Assembly (NCBI RefSeq): GCF_014898095.1
Contig: NZ_CP062946.1
Coordinates: forward strand, 3,162,001 to 3,226,000
Reading direction: 5' to 3'
Length of the DNA: 64,000 bases
Source of the DNA: Thalassotalea sp. LPB0316
Lineage (GTDB): Bacteria; Pseudomonadota; Gammaproteobacteria; Enterobacterales; Alteromonadaceae
The notes below the pieces were generated by a model that worked only from the letters and a program-made list of their open reading frames with translations, had not been told where the DNA came from and ran no database searches. Numbering within the stretch: the stretch's first letter is position 1; each line of letters opens with the position of its first letter. The position numbers were made by a program, and so were the translations under genes. Shown here piece by piece: positions 44,811 to 54,695 of the stretch.

Positions 44811-47800
44811 ATGAAACCAACACTTTTCACCCGAGTGTTAGCGGGTATTTTATCTATCACTATGGCGTGCTTGCCCCTACATGGTGTCGCCGCTGATGTG
44901 CAGCGCCAATCCGGCTTAAGCGGACAACAAGAAGGTAAGCAATTACTGCAAAACTGGACGATGCCCGCACTTAACGGCAATACGTTGTCGGTGCCGAATG
45001 GCAGTGGTAATGAGTCCATTAACTTGCAAGAGCTTTTTCCTGGTATGGATCAGGGCTCATTGGATGTCTTAACGGGCGTTTATGGCTCTGATACCAGCAT
45101 GAATCAATTGGGGACGCAGCGCCAAGAGAGCATGGCATCCGAAAGTGGCGCTACGGGTGAGGCGTTTCGTTCGCTACAGCAAATCAAAGACAGGTCGCGG
45201 CCAGATATGGTCAATGATCCGCTTTGGGCATTAACCGATGCGGTTCAAACTGACCCAAATCTATTAACACAAAGCTTCCCAGGCTGTGAGTCTCAAGGTG
45301 AAGGTAGCCCAAATTACCAGCAATGCGACAGGCTCAATACAGCGGTGAACAGCTGCACTATTACTCACGATTACACGGCAGGCATTATTGAGCATGTTTC
45401 AGGACCAATGAACCTTCGCTCTTGTGGTGAGGGATGTCTTGAAGTTTGGATTGGACGAATTGGCGACAACTACTGGAGTGGCCGTTGTAAAGTGTTTGAA
45501 CAGGCCATCACACTCAAAGTCGTGAATCCCGATGCGATTACCTCAGCCGTACTTGAGTACGCCAAATGGGATGACTACATGCAAGTGTGGCTTGGTGATC
45601 AGAAAGTCTGGTCTGGGCCGAACAATAATTTTCCACCAGAAACGGCAGGTCGCTGCGAGCTTAGTACCAGTTGGGAACGCAATCCTAATACTGACCTCAC
45701 CGCCAAGCTAAAAGCGGTAGAGCCCGGTTTAGAAGTGCCAGTCAAAATTCGCGTATCGGTAACGGGTAGTGGTGAGGGCTATGCACGCATCAAGGTGCGC
45801 TTTGATCCAACCAAGGTGGTGATGAATGATAGTTGGTCACCACAGTCCTGTATCGAACAAGCAGCGGATATCCCGACGAAGTTTTCAGACTACAGCATTC
45901 AATGCACGGATCAGCCGTCTTCAACCAACGGATGTACGGTGGTCAATGGTGTTTCAGTTTGTGAATCCTACTTTGCCCCAAGCCCTGTGGCTGGCATATC
46001 GCCTTTGTGTCGGCGTGTACAAGTTAGTGTGGATGATGAAAGCTATAAGGGGATTGAAAATCAGGCCTGCCAAGTGCTTGAAGCGAATCCTTCCTGTGGA
46101 TTCATGTCGTCAGAATGTGCCGAGACCAATGATAAAGGTGAATGCATTCGTTTTACCGATACCTATGACTGTGGATTACAAACCAGCGATCCAAAGTGCG
46201 TGGTATCCAATCTTATGCCGAGTAGTTTTGAGGCTTGTGAGCCTACTCAGACGATTACGCCATTTACTGAAACCAAGCATGTACCGGATTACCAGGTGTG
46301 CGAGAAGATCAGCACGCTTACTCAGTGTCAGTTAGAGCGACGTGTATCCGCTGAAACCCATCAACAAAGCTGGTCCATTGAGCGCGGTTGCTTTAGCTCT
46401 GAAACCATCAGTTTTGTTCCACAGCACAGCACCACCATGCAAACTGGAAACGCGACACTGAAGATTTTTGATAATCAAAATACTGAGATAAAAATCACCG
46501 AGTCGCCGTCCAAGGCAAATGGTTGGAAAACGACACTCTCACTGACGGGCAACAAGGAAACGGTGACTGAGACGAAACCGTCCATTAAATACCCTGAAAT
46601 GACCTGTCCAAAAGGAACCTTGGTTGGCTCATTGTGTAAAGTTGTCAATGGGTCGATTATTTCGTGGCATGAACCCCAGGAAGTCACTCGTTCCAGATGT
46701 GAGTCTGGCTGGAACAAAGTCGATTTCGACACTTGCAGCCGAGAAGTTCAGAAGTGTTTGGCTCCTGCGAAACTGAGCGCGTCATTGGCCTTCTCCGGCA
46801 AATACTTAGAGCAGGACGTTGTTCATCAATCAAGTGATCCGGGCATAGACCAATGCTTGATGCAAACGGATCAGTTCACTGCGGTGCAGTGGCAGTGTTT
46901 GGATACGGGCACAAAACGAATCGACGGGTTAACGGTTGGTAGTGGCGAGTTGGCCAATCTTGGAAATCTTTATCCGGCTGTTGTTTCGTCTCCTGCTCAT
47001 TTAACCAGTCGCGGCAGTTCTGATGGACTGGGGCTCTCATGCTGGAGGGCAAGAGCGACCTACAATGCTTCGACTGCTCATCCTGAGTTCAACATGGGCA
47101 GCTCAGATAGCTGGGTAGATGCCAATGGTAATACACAAACCATCGTCAATAACGGACAAAACACGACCACCAATACGTGTGCCGCACTGGAGCAAAACCC
47201 AGTCTGTCAGTATGTCAGAACCGAATGCACTGAAGGCGGGGCTGGTCATGAAGGCTTCTGTTATATCCAAAGTTTGGTGTATGACTGCGGACAAAGCGTT
47301 GAAGTGCAAAACGCTCGAATGGAAACTCAATTCAACTGTGAGGGGCCAGTTCGCTGCATGGGCACTGATTGTTTAGAGCCAGAGTCAATCAAGCAGGCTA
47401 ACTTTGCAGAAGCCGCAGCGATGCTTAATGCGGCGCAGTTTATGACCAATGATATGTCATGTACGGGAGCTGATGGCCAAGACAACGTTGAGTGTACGGT
47501 CTTTAAAGGTAATGCTGGCCAGTGCAAGAAAGCCGTTGGCGGCATAGTGGATTGCTGTGAAAAGCCAAGTGGCGTGTCGTTATCGGACTACATCACGATG
47601 ATAGTAGCGGTTAACAAGCTTGATACGGCAGTCATGGCCATGAATCCGTCTTCGGCAATCTATGGTTCGTGGAATACGCTCAGGGAACCAATCACCAGTA
47701 CTTGGAGTGCGGTCAAAGAGCCCTTTGTGTCTGCATGGGACTCTCTCATGGGGGCTGGGCCATCAACGGCTGCTGGCGCGGGAGCGGAGCAAGCTGCGAC

Positions 47801-48503
47801 TGGCTTCATGCAGGTGTTGACCAACAAAACGGCTGAATGGGTAGGTACGACCTTTGGTTCAGGGGCGCAATCGGCACTGTTTAGTAACGTTGGTGGCGCA
47901 GTTGGAGCCGATGGTGTCGTTTCGGGTGGTAACTTTGCGCTGGGTGGCGCTGCGGGCGCGGTTCTGAGTACGGTTATGACGGCCTACATGATTTATTCAG
48001 TCACCATGATCCTCATTCAGCTTATCTGGAAATGTGAGCAGAGTGAGTTTGAAATGAACGCCAAGCGGGTATTGAAGAGTTGCCACTATGTAGGTTCTTA
48101 CTGCAAGTCTAAATTCTTAGGTGCCTGTGTTGAAAAACGGCAGTCATATTGCTGCTTTACTTCGCCGCTTTCACGGATCATTCAAGAACAAGTACGTCCT
48201 CAATTGGGCCTTGGTTGGGGCAGTGCGAAGTCACCAAACTGTGAAGGTTTGACCGCGAGTCAGTTAAACCAGGTAGATTGGAGCCAAGTCAATCTCGATG
48301 AATGGATAGGTATCTTGTCGATAACAGGCAACCTACCCGAAGTACCGTCACTGGATCTGGAAAGACTCACTGGCTCAGGAAGTACGCTAAACGTGGATGG
48401 AAACCGTCAAAGTGCCGCAGACAGAGCCATTGAACGGCTAAACGGAATGGATGCTCAGAAATTACGCCAAGAGGCGACGGAAGAAATTTCGGGGAATAAC
48501 TAG
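44811..48503 (+). CDS. traN: Mating-pair stabilization protein TraN
   Basis: Large outer-membrane adhesin that stabilises contact with the recipient. The 1230-residue precursor has a signal peptide (ending VAA, residue about 28), more than 60 cysteines in TraN-type pairs, repeated CxxxxxC segments such as NPSCGFMSSECAETNDKGEC and NPVCQYVRTECTEGGAGHEG, and a hydrophobic C-terminal segment (residues about 1040-1065). Last transfer gene before the defence hotspot. Confidence 0.95.
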   Translation: MKPTLFTRVLAGILSITMACLPLHGVAADVQRQSGLSGQQEGKQLLQNWTMPALNGNTLSVPNGSGNESINLQELFPGMDQGSLDVLTGVYGSDTSMNQLGTQRQESMASESGATGEAFRSLQQIKDRSRPDMVNDPLWALTDAVQTDPNLLTQSFPGCESQGEGSPNYQQCDRLNTAVNSCTITHDYTAGIIEHVSGPMNLRSCGEGCLEVWIGRIGDNYWSGRCKVFEQAITLKVVNPDAITSAVLEYAKWDDYMQVWLGDQKVWSGPNNNFPPETAGRCELSTSWERNPNTDLTAKLKAVEPGLEVPVKIRVSVTGSGEGYARIKVRFDPTKVVMNDSWSPQSCIEQAADIPTKFSDYSIQCTDQPSSTNGCTVVNGVSVCESYFAPSPVAGISPLCRRVQVSVDDESYKGIENQACQVLEANPSCGFMSSECAETNDKGECIRFTDTYDCGLQTSDPKCVVSNLMPSSFEACEPTQTITPFTETKHVPDYQVCEKISTLTQCQLERRVSAETHQQSWSIERGCFSSETISFVPQHSTTMQTGNATLKIFDNQNTEIKITESPSKANGWKTTLSLTGNKETVTETKPSIKYPEMTCPKGTLVGSLCKVVNGSIISWHEPQEVTRSRCESGWNKVDFDTCSREVQKCLAPAKLSASLAFSGKYLEQDVVHQSSDPGIDQCLMQTDQFTAVQWQCLDTGTKRIDGLTVGSGELANLGNLYPAVVSSPAHLTSRGSSDGLGLSCWRARATYNASTAHPEFNMGSSDSWVDANGNTQTIVNNGQNTTTNTCAALEQNPVCQYVRTECTEGGAGHEGFCYIQSLVYDCGQSVEVQNARMETQFNCEGPVRCMGTDCLEPESIKQANFAEAAAMLNAAQFMTNDMSCTGADGQDNVECTVFKGNAGQCKKAVGGIVDCCEKPSGVSLSDYITMIVAVNKLDTAVMAMNPSSAIYGSWNTLREPITSTWSAVKEPFVSAWDSLMGAGPSTAAGAGAEQAATGFMQVLTNKTAEWVGTTFGSGAQSALFSNVGGAVGADGVVSGGNFALGGAAGAVLSTVMTAYMIYSVTMILIQLIWKCEQSEFEMNAKRVLKSCHYVGSYCKSKFLGACVEKRQSYCCFTSPLSRIIQEQVRPQLGLGWGSAKSPNCEGLTASQLNQVDWSQVNLDEWIGILSITGNLPEVPSLDLERLTGSGSTLNVDGNRQSAADRAIERLNGMDAQKLRQEATEEISGNN

Positions 48504-48518
48504 AAGAAAAAATCTTTG

Positions 48519-48546
48519 TCAGCTCCAGTATATTTTGGAGCTGACA
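48519..48546. terminator. Terminator between traN and gajB
   Basis: GTCAGCTCCA and TGGAGCTGAC form a perfect 10-bp stem with an eight-base loop. On the minus strand it is followed by ATTTTTTCTTC, the tail expected for ending the gajAB transcript; on the plus strand it may weakly end the traN operon. Confidence 0.7.
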
Positions 48547-48625
48547 TCGCGCTAGATGTTGCATTATATGTAGTAAAGGGAACGTTTTTGAGGACGATTT
48601 ATGGCTTTGCAAGTTTAATGACTTT

Positions 48626-50302
48626 TTAAATGTGCGTTAAATCGGTAATAAACTGTGCTGCATATTGAAGGTATTCCTGTTGTGGAGTTCGAATTACATC
48701 CCATCTTTTTGCATAGTTAAGAGGCCTGTCGCGTTGTTTTGCGTATGTAAGAACAAGCCGACGTTTGGCACGGGATACACCAACAAAGAAAGCACACCGA
48801 TTAGCATCTTGATCCCCAAAGAATATTTCGTTCTCAACGGCCATAATTATCGTTGAGTCGAACTCCAATCCTTTGCTCTTATGGATAGTCAGAATACGCA
48901 CAGCCTGATCATCAGAGAAACGAGTCAAGGCTTGAGGCAAATCGGGGGTAAGTTCAAGCAATTCTTCAATGCGTGCTTTGGTATCTCCCACAACTTCACC
49001 TAATCTGGCATGTGACTCATAGTCAGGCGAGAGAGCAACAAGAGTCTCCATTCCTATTTCCTTCAAAAATCCACACACAGAATCCCACCATCCTGAAAAC
49101 GGTTCATCCAACAACTCGGCCATGGCTATGATTTTTCGCTGTTCCTTGAAGAAGCTTTGGAAATTTTGCCTGACGCTAGACTGCACCTCATCATCGGCAA
49201 AGGGAATCAATTGATTCATCAGCCGAATCCAGGCTTTGGGCTCTCGCTGGCCATAGAGACAGGACAAATAGTCAACAACGAGCCTTGCGGCAGGTTCGAC
49301 AGTAATATCCTGCATCTCCTGCTCATTCCGGTACGGTATTCCCCTAACTTCTAATGCCACCATCAGGTGATTGGCGTAAAGATCTAGTTGTTTGGACACT
49401 AATACGGCGATTTCGGATAACGGAACCTGTTCATTTCTTATCCACCCGGCAATCAAATCGGCCAAGTACTCAGCTTCACTCTGGGCATTCTCGAATTGCC
49501 ACGCGAAGACCTCTCCCTCTTCACCAGCAAGTTGGTGATCAGGCATGACGGAAGCCGGATCGAGCACGCGAATTATCTCGTTCTGCATCCGAAGCAGGCG
49601 TGGTTTTGAACGAAAGTTTCGGTACATGTTTAATGGGACCGCTGAAAAATCCCTAGCGAACGTTTGGAAAATTCCGTCCAATGCACCTGCCCATCCCATG
49701 ATTTTCTGCTTGGTATCACCGACAGCAGTGAGACGAATGCTCGTACCTTGGAAGGCTACCTTCACGAGTTCATACTGCTGATCCGTGCAGTCCTGGAATT
49801 CATCCAAGAAAACATCGCTGTAAGTTTGGCGTATGGCATTTCTTGCGACAGTGGAGGCCTTAAGAATTTGAATTGCTAGCGGTACAAGATCATGAAATGT
49901 AATTTGCCTTTTTGTGACTTTTCTTTCGCCAATCGAATAATCCAGATCAAGAGCATCATTACCAGTAAGCACTACTCGGAAACGATCAATAATACGCTTT
50001 GCAAACGCATGAAATGTGTAGCTATCAAAACGGGAAGCCAATTCTTGTCCACAGCGTCGCTGGATTCGCTCCTTCAAGTTTTTGCTGGCGTCAACTTTGA
50101 AAGAGATAGCGAGTATTCTCTTCGGATAACGGCAGGTTCCGGTTCGTAGGAGGAAGTCAGCTCTTTGTGCAAGCATTTCCGTCTTGCCCGCGCCCGGCCC
50201 CGCCGTCAGTGCAAGACAGCGCGCTTGTTCCTTCGCAGCCCGCAGTGCATTGGGTTCAAGCGTTAGCCCATCCGAAGGCAGCCATGCATCTACAGCAATC
50301 AC
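48626..50302 (-). CDS. gajB: Gabija-like helicase GajB (UvrD/Rep family)
   Basis: Second gene of a Gabija-type phage-defence pair; GajB senses or unwinds DNA products and activates the complex. The 558-residue protein is an SF1A helicase with Walker A AGPGAGKT (residues about 34-41), motif Ia-like, motif II LDEFQDC (about 166-172), motif III GDTKQKIMGWAG, motif IV MYRNFRSK, motif V ILTIHKSKGLEFD and motif VI VGVSRAKRRLVL. It is shorter than UvrD, as GajB is. Its start overlaps the gajA stop by four bases. It is somewhat longer than the best-known GajB. Confidence 0.85.
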   Translation of the reverse strand: MIAVDAWLPSDGLTLEPNALRAAKEQARCLALTAGPGAGKTEMLAQRADFLLRTGTCRYPKRILAISFKVDASKNLKERIQRRCGQELASRFDSYTFHAFAKRIIDRFRVVLTGNDALDLDYSIGERKVTKRQITFHDLVPLAIQILKASTVARNAIRQTYSDVFLDEFQDCTDQQYELVKVAFQGTSIRLTAVGDTKQKIMGWAGALDGIFQTFARDFSAVPLNMYRNFRSKPRLLRMQNEIIRVLDPASVMPDHQLAGEEGEVFAWQFENAQSEAEYLADLIAGWIRNEQVPLSEIAVLVSKQLDLYANHLMVALEVRGIPYRNEQEMQDITVEPAARLVVDYLSCLYGQREPKAWIRLMNQLIPFADDEVQSSVRQNFQSFFKEQRKIIAMAELLDEPFSGWWDSVCGFLKEIGMETLVALSPDYESHARLGEVVGDTKARIEELLELTPDLPQALTRFSDDQAVRILTIHKSKGLEFDSTIIMAVENEIFFGDQDANRCAFFVGVSRAKRRLVLTYAKQRDRPLNYAKRWDVIRTPQQEYLQYAAQFITDLTHI

Positions 50303-52224
50303 TCGGGCAGTTCCGCAAGCTTGGCGATCACGGCATCAGTGAGTCGTCCAAATGATTCAGGCATGTTCGCCAGCAAATCCGCGTCGCTTAGTTGAGCGAG
50401 AGCATCGATATGAGCAGCGGGCTTGCTGCCCAGTTTAAAAAGCTTGTGATACGTAGAGAAAAGATTTAACTCGTCATAGCTATATTGGGATGGGTCATGA
50501 TGGCTCTTGCCCAACACGGCTTTAATCGTTGAGTCATCCGGAACTTCCTGTTGAACACCGTAAGCATCTGGGAAAGCAAGGAGCATTGAAAAATCCAAAT
50601 CCATTGGAAATGAGAAAAACACACCACGCATTTCCAGCTCTGCAAATACACTCTTAGTACCGTTTTCAAAGAAATGGTGGGTACGAACAGGTACTTTGTC
50701 ATCATTCCAATCTGATAAAGAAAAAGTATTTGGCAGAACTTTTTCAGGTTGATATAAGCCAAGTTGGTTATTTACATACTTTATTCTTCCCCAGCCCGCT
50801 TGATATCTGCCCACATCTAAATCGAGAAGGGTCAAAAATGGGATTTGCAGTGCTGATAACAGGCGCCAAAAATGGTTGACATGCCTACCTCCAAGCGGAG
50901 CAATCGTAACCGCTGACTCATCAACTGGCGCACCCTTCGCTTGGAAAAGGCGCGGTAGTACAATTTCTTCGCTATCCCCTTCACCCAACACAACCAAACG
51001 TGAGAAGTAGATCTCAGGGAATGCCTGGACAGCCTCGCGTACAAACTTGTGCGCTTCATCGGTTTTAGCGGGTAATTGGATTTTCGTAATTCTTGATTGC
51101 CGGGTTTCGGTAAGTCGAAGATATCGAATATGTTCCGGATCGACACGTCGTAACATTGACGGAGCATGCGTAGCGATTAGGGCCTGAGCATCCTCGTTGC
51201 TCGTCATGGAGTTCAGAGCGCTGACAATCCGCCCCAGATAGTGAGGCGAGAGGCTGTTCTCTGGTTCCTCAAGGGCAATCAAAGTAAAGACTGGCGGACG
51301 CAATTTTTCTGGGTCAAAAGAGCCGTCCTCACCGGCAAGGACAGCACGCCCAATTGCTTGAGATGAAAGAACCAATGACAGATAGAGCATCGACTTCTGG
51401 CCGTCACTGAGTCTGGAAAAATCGACAAGATGTTCATCATGTCCAGGCGAGAATGATACGGACAAATGACGAAGCAACGCCTCGATCTCAGATGCCACAA
51501 AAGTAATCTTGGGATCTGTAAAGTAGCTGCCTTTATGAAGGGTGCCCCATGTTTTCTTCAGGTGGGCACTAAAAGCATTGACCGATGGATTAGCAGCCAA
51601 ACTCTCACTAATCTGGTCGGTGAACCCTTTGACTTCCTCCCGTTCATTTTCCCAGTTCACTGCCCGTAGCAAGCGGCCAAGCAGCGCGTTCGTTCCATAT
51701 GCTATGTGGTCAGTCGGATCTCTTCTTGCGGGCAGATAGTGGACTTGTATGTGATTTCGTTCAGACCTTGGAACCGTTTGAGGATTTAGAGGCGAACCAT
51801 CCGGGCCAGCTTCAAGCACATACACAAAAGTCTCATCAATATCCCCATCCAGGCCCATAGTGGCACTTAGGCGATATCGTACCCTAGGAATTCCGTCAGG
51901 GGCATCAAGGCGCATGTGACTGAAATGGGGAGCAACGGTCGAGTTATCTTCTTCATCCTCCAACTCGGGGAACACGAAGTCCGCCTCAATCCATAACTGC
52001 CTTTCTTCGGGCGCTTCTTGTTCATCGTGCGGGACATGGAAGTCTGAGCGCTGAATACGGCGTAATGATGGATCAAATGCAAACAGTCGGCACAAAGCCT
52101 GGAGTGCAGCAGTCTTGCCTGACCCGTTGGGGCCAATCAGATAGGTAATATTTTCCAGTGTCAGTTCTGTTGGTTCAGCACCAAAACTCTGAAAATTTGA
52201 AACCCGAATACTGTGCAGTTTCAT
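50299..52224 (-). CDS. gajA: Gabija-like OLD-family nuclease GajA
   Basis: ATP-gated nicking nuclease of phage defence. The 641-residue protein starts MKLHSIRVSNFQSFG and has an SMC-like ATPase with Walker A GPNGSGKT (31-38), ABC signature RLSDGQKSMLYLSL (about 265-278) and Walker B IALEEPENSL, then a TOPRIM domain with LVVLGEGDSEE (about 413) and LLDLDVGR (about 468). OLD protein plus following UvrD-like helicase with a 4-base overlap is the Gabija layout. Other OLD-helicase pairs exist, so the name is by architecture. Confidence 0.86.
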   Translation of the reverse strand: MKLHSIRVSNFQSFGAEPTELTLENITYLIGPNGSGKTAALQALCRLFAFDPSLRRIQRSDFHVPHDEQEAPEERQLWIEADFVFPELEDEEDNSTVAPHFSHMRLDAPDGIPRVRYRLSATMGLDGDIDETFVYVLEAGPDGSPLNPQTVPRSERNHIQVHYLPARRDPTDHIAYGTNALLGRLLRAVNWENEREEVKGFTDQISESLAANPSVNAFSAHLKKTWGTLHKGSYFTDPKITFVASEIEALLRHLSVSFSPGHDEHLVDFSRLSDGQKSMLYLSLVLSSQAIGRAVLAGEDGSFDPEKLRPPVFTLIALEEPENSLSPHYLGRIVSALNSMTSNEDAQALIATHAPSMLRRVDPEHIRYLRLTETRQSRITKIQLPAKTDEAHKFVREAVQAFPEIYFSRLVVLGEGDSEEIVLPRLFQAKGAPVDESAVTIAPLGGRHVNHFWRLLSALQIPFLTLLDLDVGRYQAGWGRIKYVNNQLGLYQPEKVLPNTFSLSDWNDDKVPVRTHHFFENGTKSVFAELEMRGVFFSFPMDLDFSMLLAFPDAYGVQQEVPDDSTIKAVLGKSHHDPSQYSYDELNLFSTYHKLFKLGSKPAAHIDALAQLSDADLLANMPESFGRLTDAVIAKLAELPE

Positions 52225-52301
52225 TCTTTTATCCTAATACATATGGCCCGAAAAATTAAATCTTCCCGTTCCATGGGTGATTTATACAGAACAAGAATTC
52301 C

Positions 52302-54680
52302 CTACACTCGAGCCCGTGCACGTTCTCTCGCCTTAAGCTCTATGCGTTGTGATATTTGGCTATATAGCTGGGCTTCCTCATTCTCTCGATCAGTGACAGT
52401 CACAACCAAGGCATAGTCTTCTTGTTCGAAACTCAACGCCTCACCCCAATCTCTATCTTGTCGAGTAATTACAACAAACCACTTTTCAGAAGGCTTCGGC
52501 TGTTTAATCCGCCAAGTTGAAGATTGAACTGTACCTTTACCTCTTAATTCAGCACTTATGTCCCTATTACTTGTAGCATCATCATTTCTGGTTTTAGTTT
52601 CATCCTGAGTACTGTGATTGAAATGCCTTTGAACAGACTCAAGCGACTGATCTTTGACTAACCTAAAAGACATTTTAGTGGCCACATAGTCTATCCTAGT
52701 TGTCCTGACCGCTGGACAATAAGACAGAGTAACTCTAATTTCTCTGGAAGCACGCTGAGACCTTAAAAAATCATCGGGAAGCGGCAGTTCGAAAAAGTGA
52801 TGCGAGTTGTTTTCAATTTTCTCTTCAGCCATTAAGACAACGGCATTTTGTGAAGATCTAAAAAGCTCCCCCTCATCAACAGCACCATAACCAGCTATAT
52901 CTCTAAACGCATCTCGTCCATTTGCGCTCCTATAAGATTTCTTCATATCTTCAGGAAAGCTGCTTTCAATCTCCGACAGCATATTCGCATGATTAACCAG
53001 TAGTGCTCTGAGCAAATTAGCAGAAGCCTTCGGGTAGTTATTCAATAAACGACCTGCAAGATGGGTAATGTAAGGTGCCGCAAAACTTGTTCCGCTAATT
53101 TCGCTAAACAATGTGTTCCCAACGAATCGACTATTACAGGTCAGTACCCCCATGCCTCGCATAACTGCATTGAGTTCGTTGCCTGTTCTTATTGGAGAAG
53201 CCAAGTTTCCACCCATAGCTACCAGCTCGGGTTTAATTGCACCTTTAATAGTGGGACCGTGACGTGTAAATGGGGATGGTTGATTTTCTGTGGCTGGAGC
53301 CAATTGCCCAATTTCAGGATACCGTTGAGCATCGAAAGTCGCATTATGTCGAGCCAAGCTTCCCACCGTTAGAACGTTTAGTGCCGGAGCTGGATCTATG
53401 ATAATACTTTCGTCAGCTAGAAGGTATTCTGGATACTCGTCTCTCCAGCTATGTCTTGGCACATCTGGATCGATAGAGCCTGAGAAGTTCCCAGCAGAAA
53501 CGACAAATAAGATATTGAAGTCCCTAGCCAATTTATCCAAGACATACGCAATTCCTCGAATATGACGATTATCGTAAGGTGCATTGGAATTCCCTAACGA
53601 CAAATTGAAAATTCGACATTGGTGTTCTTCGACAAAATAGGTTACAGCTTCAATGAGAGTTTTTTCGATAGAACTGGAGTCAAACTCCGCATTCTCATCA
53701 AGAATTCTACCATTGAAAATCCAAAGTTCAGGGTGCCAATAATTAGTTGAGTTACACGCTTCCAAGTCACCATACAGAGCTACACCAGCGACAGCAGTGC
53801 CATGACCATTCAAATCCATGCCACCTGTATCACCAATAAAGTCTTCACTTTCCGCAATTGCGGGTGCCAACAGGGGATGGTTAGTATTTACTCCGCTATC
53901 AAGAACACAAACCCTGGCAGCTTGATGAGTAGGGGATAGTATTCCTTCAGGAATTCTATCGATGTCACAATTCAATTGGCTATAGTGAATACCGCTCTTG
54001 GGTGGGAGATCAACCAGCCTAACATCGCTGTGATTCAGCAGTACATTCGCCTGACTAGAGTTAACCTCCAGACGGTACATTATTAAGCTATCAAGGTTAA
54101 CTTTATCTGTTCGCCGTATTCCGTTATGAACTAACCAACGCTCAAATGCATCACAAGTGCTTAACCTCTCAGGATGATAAGCAACAGCCACAGGCCAAAG
54201 TTCCACATCTAAGAGAAATTTTTCTGACCTTGGTAAGCCATTTCTTCTGAGAGCCCAACTCTTCCGATCCTCACTTGTCCAGTTATCGATTCCCTCTATG
54301 GCTTCGAGAATCTGTTTGTACGTCAACTCCGCATCGTCTAAACCTAAACGTTGCAAGTGATCTGCAAACACAGCCATTCCGGTTTCATCAACAAAAACAA
54401 CACACAGATGATTGTCTTCTTGGCTTACAAACTCGATACCATGTTTGTTTAGATGGGTAATATCGAGAAGTCCCGTATAACGAATTTTCAGTACAAAATT
54501 ACCAGGGCGTGACGTTTGTTGACTTTGTGCGAATTTGAATGATTCAGTTAAGTCTCTGGATAATTTTTGACCATGCCCACGAAGATCACCTCGTGGATGT
54601 CTTGGAATATTGATTTTTCTTGTTCTACGTTCATTTTCAAGCAGTTCTCTTTCAATCTTAAGATGTTCATAATTAGCCAT
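52302..54680 (-). CDS. ietS: IetS-like subtilisin-family serine protease
   Basis: Effector half of an ietAS-type pair (AAA ATPase plus subtilase), reported as phage defence and as a plasmid stability/incompatibility locus on Ti plasmids. The 792-residue protein has about 250 N-terminal residues of unknown fold, then an S8 catalytic domain with Asp in ARVCVLDSGVNTNHP (about 256), His in DLNGHGTAVAGV (about 293) and Ser in SGTSFAAPYITHL (about 533), followed by a beta-rich C-terminal part. All three catalytic residues are present. No signal peptide, so it acts in the cytoplasm. Confidence 0.85.
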   Translation of the reverse strand: MANYEHLKIERELLENERRTRKINIPRHPRGDLRGHGQKLSRDLTESFKFAQSQQTSRPGNFVLKIRYTGLLDITHLNKHGIEFVSQEDNHLCVVFVDETGMAVFADHLQRLGLDDAELTYKQILEAIEGIDNWTSEDRKSWALRRNGLPRSEKFLLDVELWPVAVAYHPERLSTCDAFERWLVHNGIRRTDKVNLDSLIMYRLEVNSSQANVLLNHSDVRLVDLPPKSGIHYSQLNCDIDRIPEGILSPTHQAARVCVLDSGVNTNHPLLAPAIAESEDFIGDTGGMDLNGHGTAVAGVALYGDLEACNSTNYWHPELWIFNGRILDENAEFDSSSIEKTLIEAVTYFVEEHQCRIFNLSLGNSNAPYDNRHIRGIAYVLDKLARDFNILFVVSAGNFSGSIDPDVPRHSWRDEYPEYLLADESIIIDPAPALNVLTVGSLARHNATFDAQRYPEIGQLAPATENQPSPFTRHGPTIKGAIKPELVAMGGNLASPIRTGNELNAVMRGMGVLTCNSRFVGNTLFSEISGTSFAAPYITHLAGRLLNNYPKASANLLRALLVNHANMLSEIESSFPEDMKKSYRSANGRDAFRDIAGYGAVDEGELFRSSQNAVVLMAEEKIENNSHHFFELPLPDDFLRSQRASREIRVTLSYCPAVRTTRIDYVATKMSFRLVKDQSLESVQRHFNHSTQDETKTRNDDATSNRDISAELRGKGTVQSSTWRIKQPKPSEKWFVVITRQDRDWGEALSFEQEDYALVVTVTDRENEEAQLYSQISQRIELKARERARARV

Positions 54681-54695
54681 TCCTAGTCCCTTTTT

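Noticed and set aside
48626..50302. Ordinary UvrD/Rep repair helicase
   Set aside because: It is shorter than housekeeping UvrD, overlaps an OLD nuclease gene and lies in cargo; Gabija-type partner is the better reading.
52302..54680. Secreted degradative subtilase
   Set aside because: No signal peptide, and it is cotranscribed with an AAA ATPase, which fits ietS rather than an exported protease.
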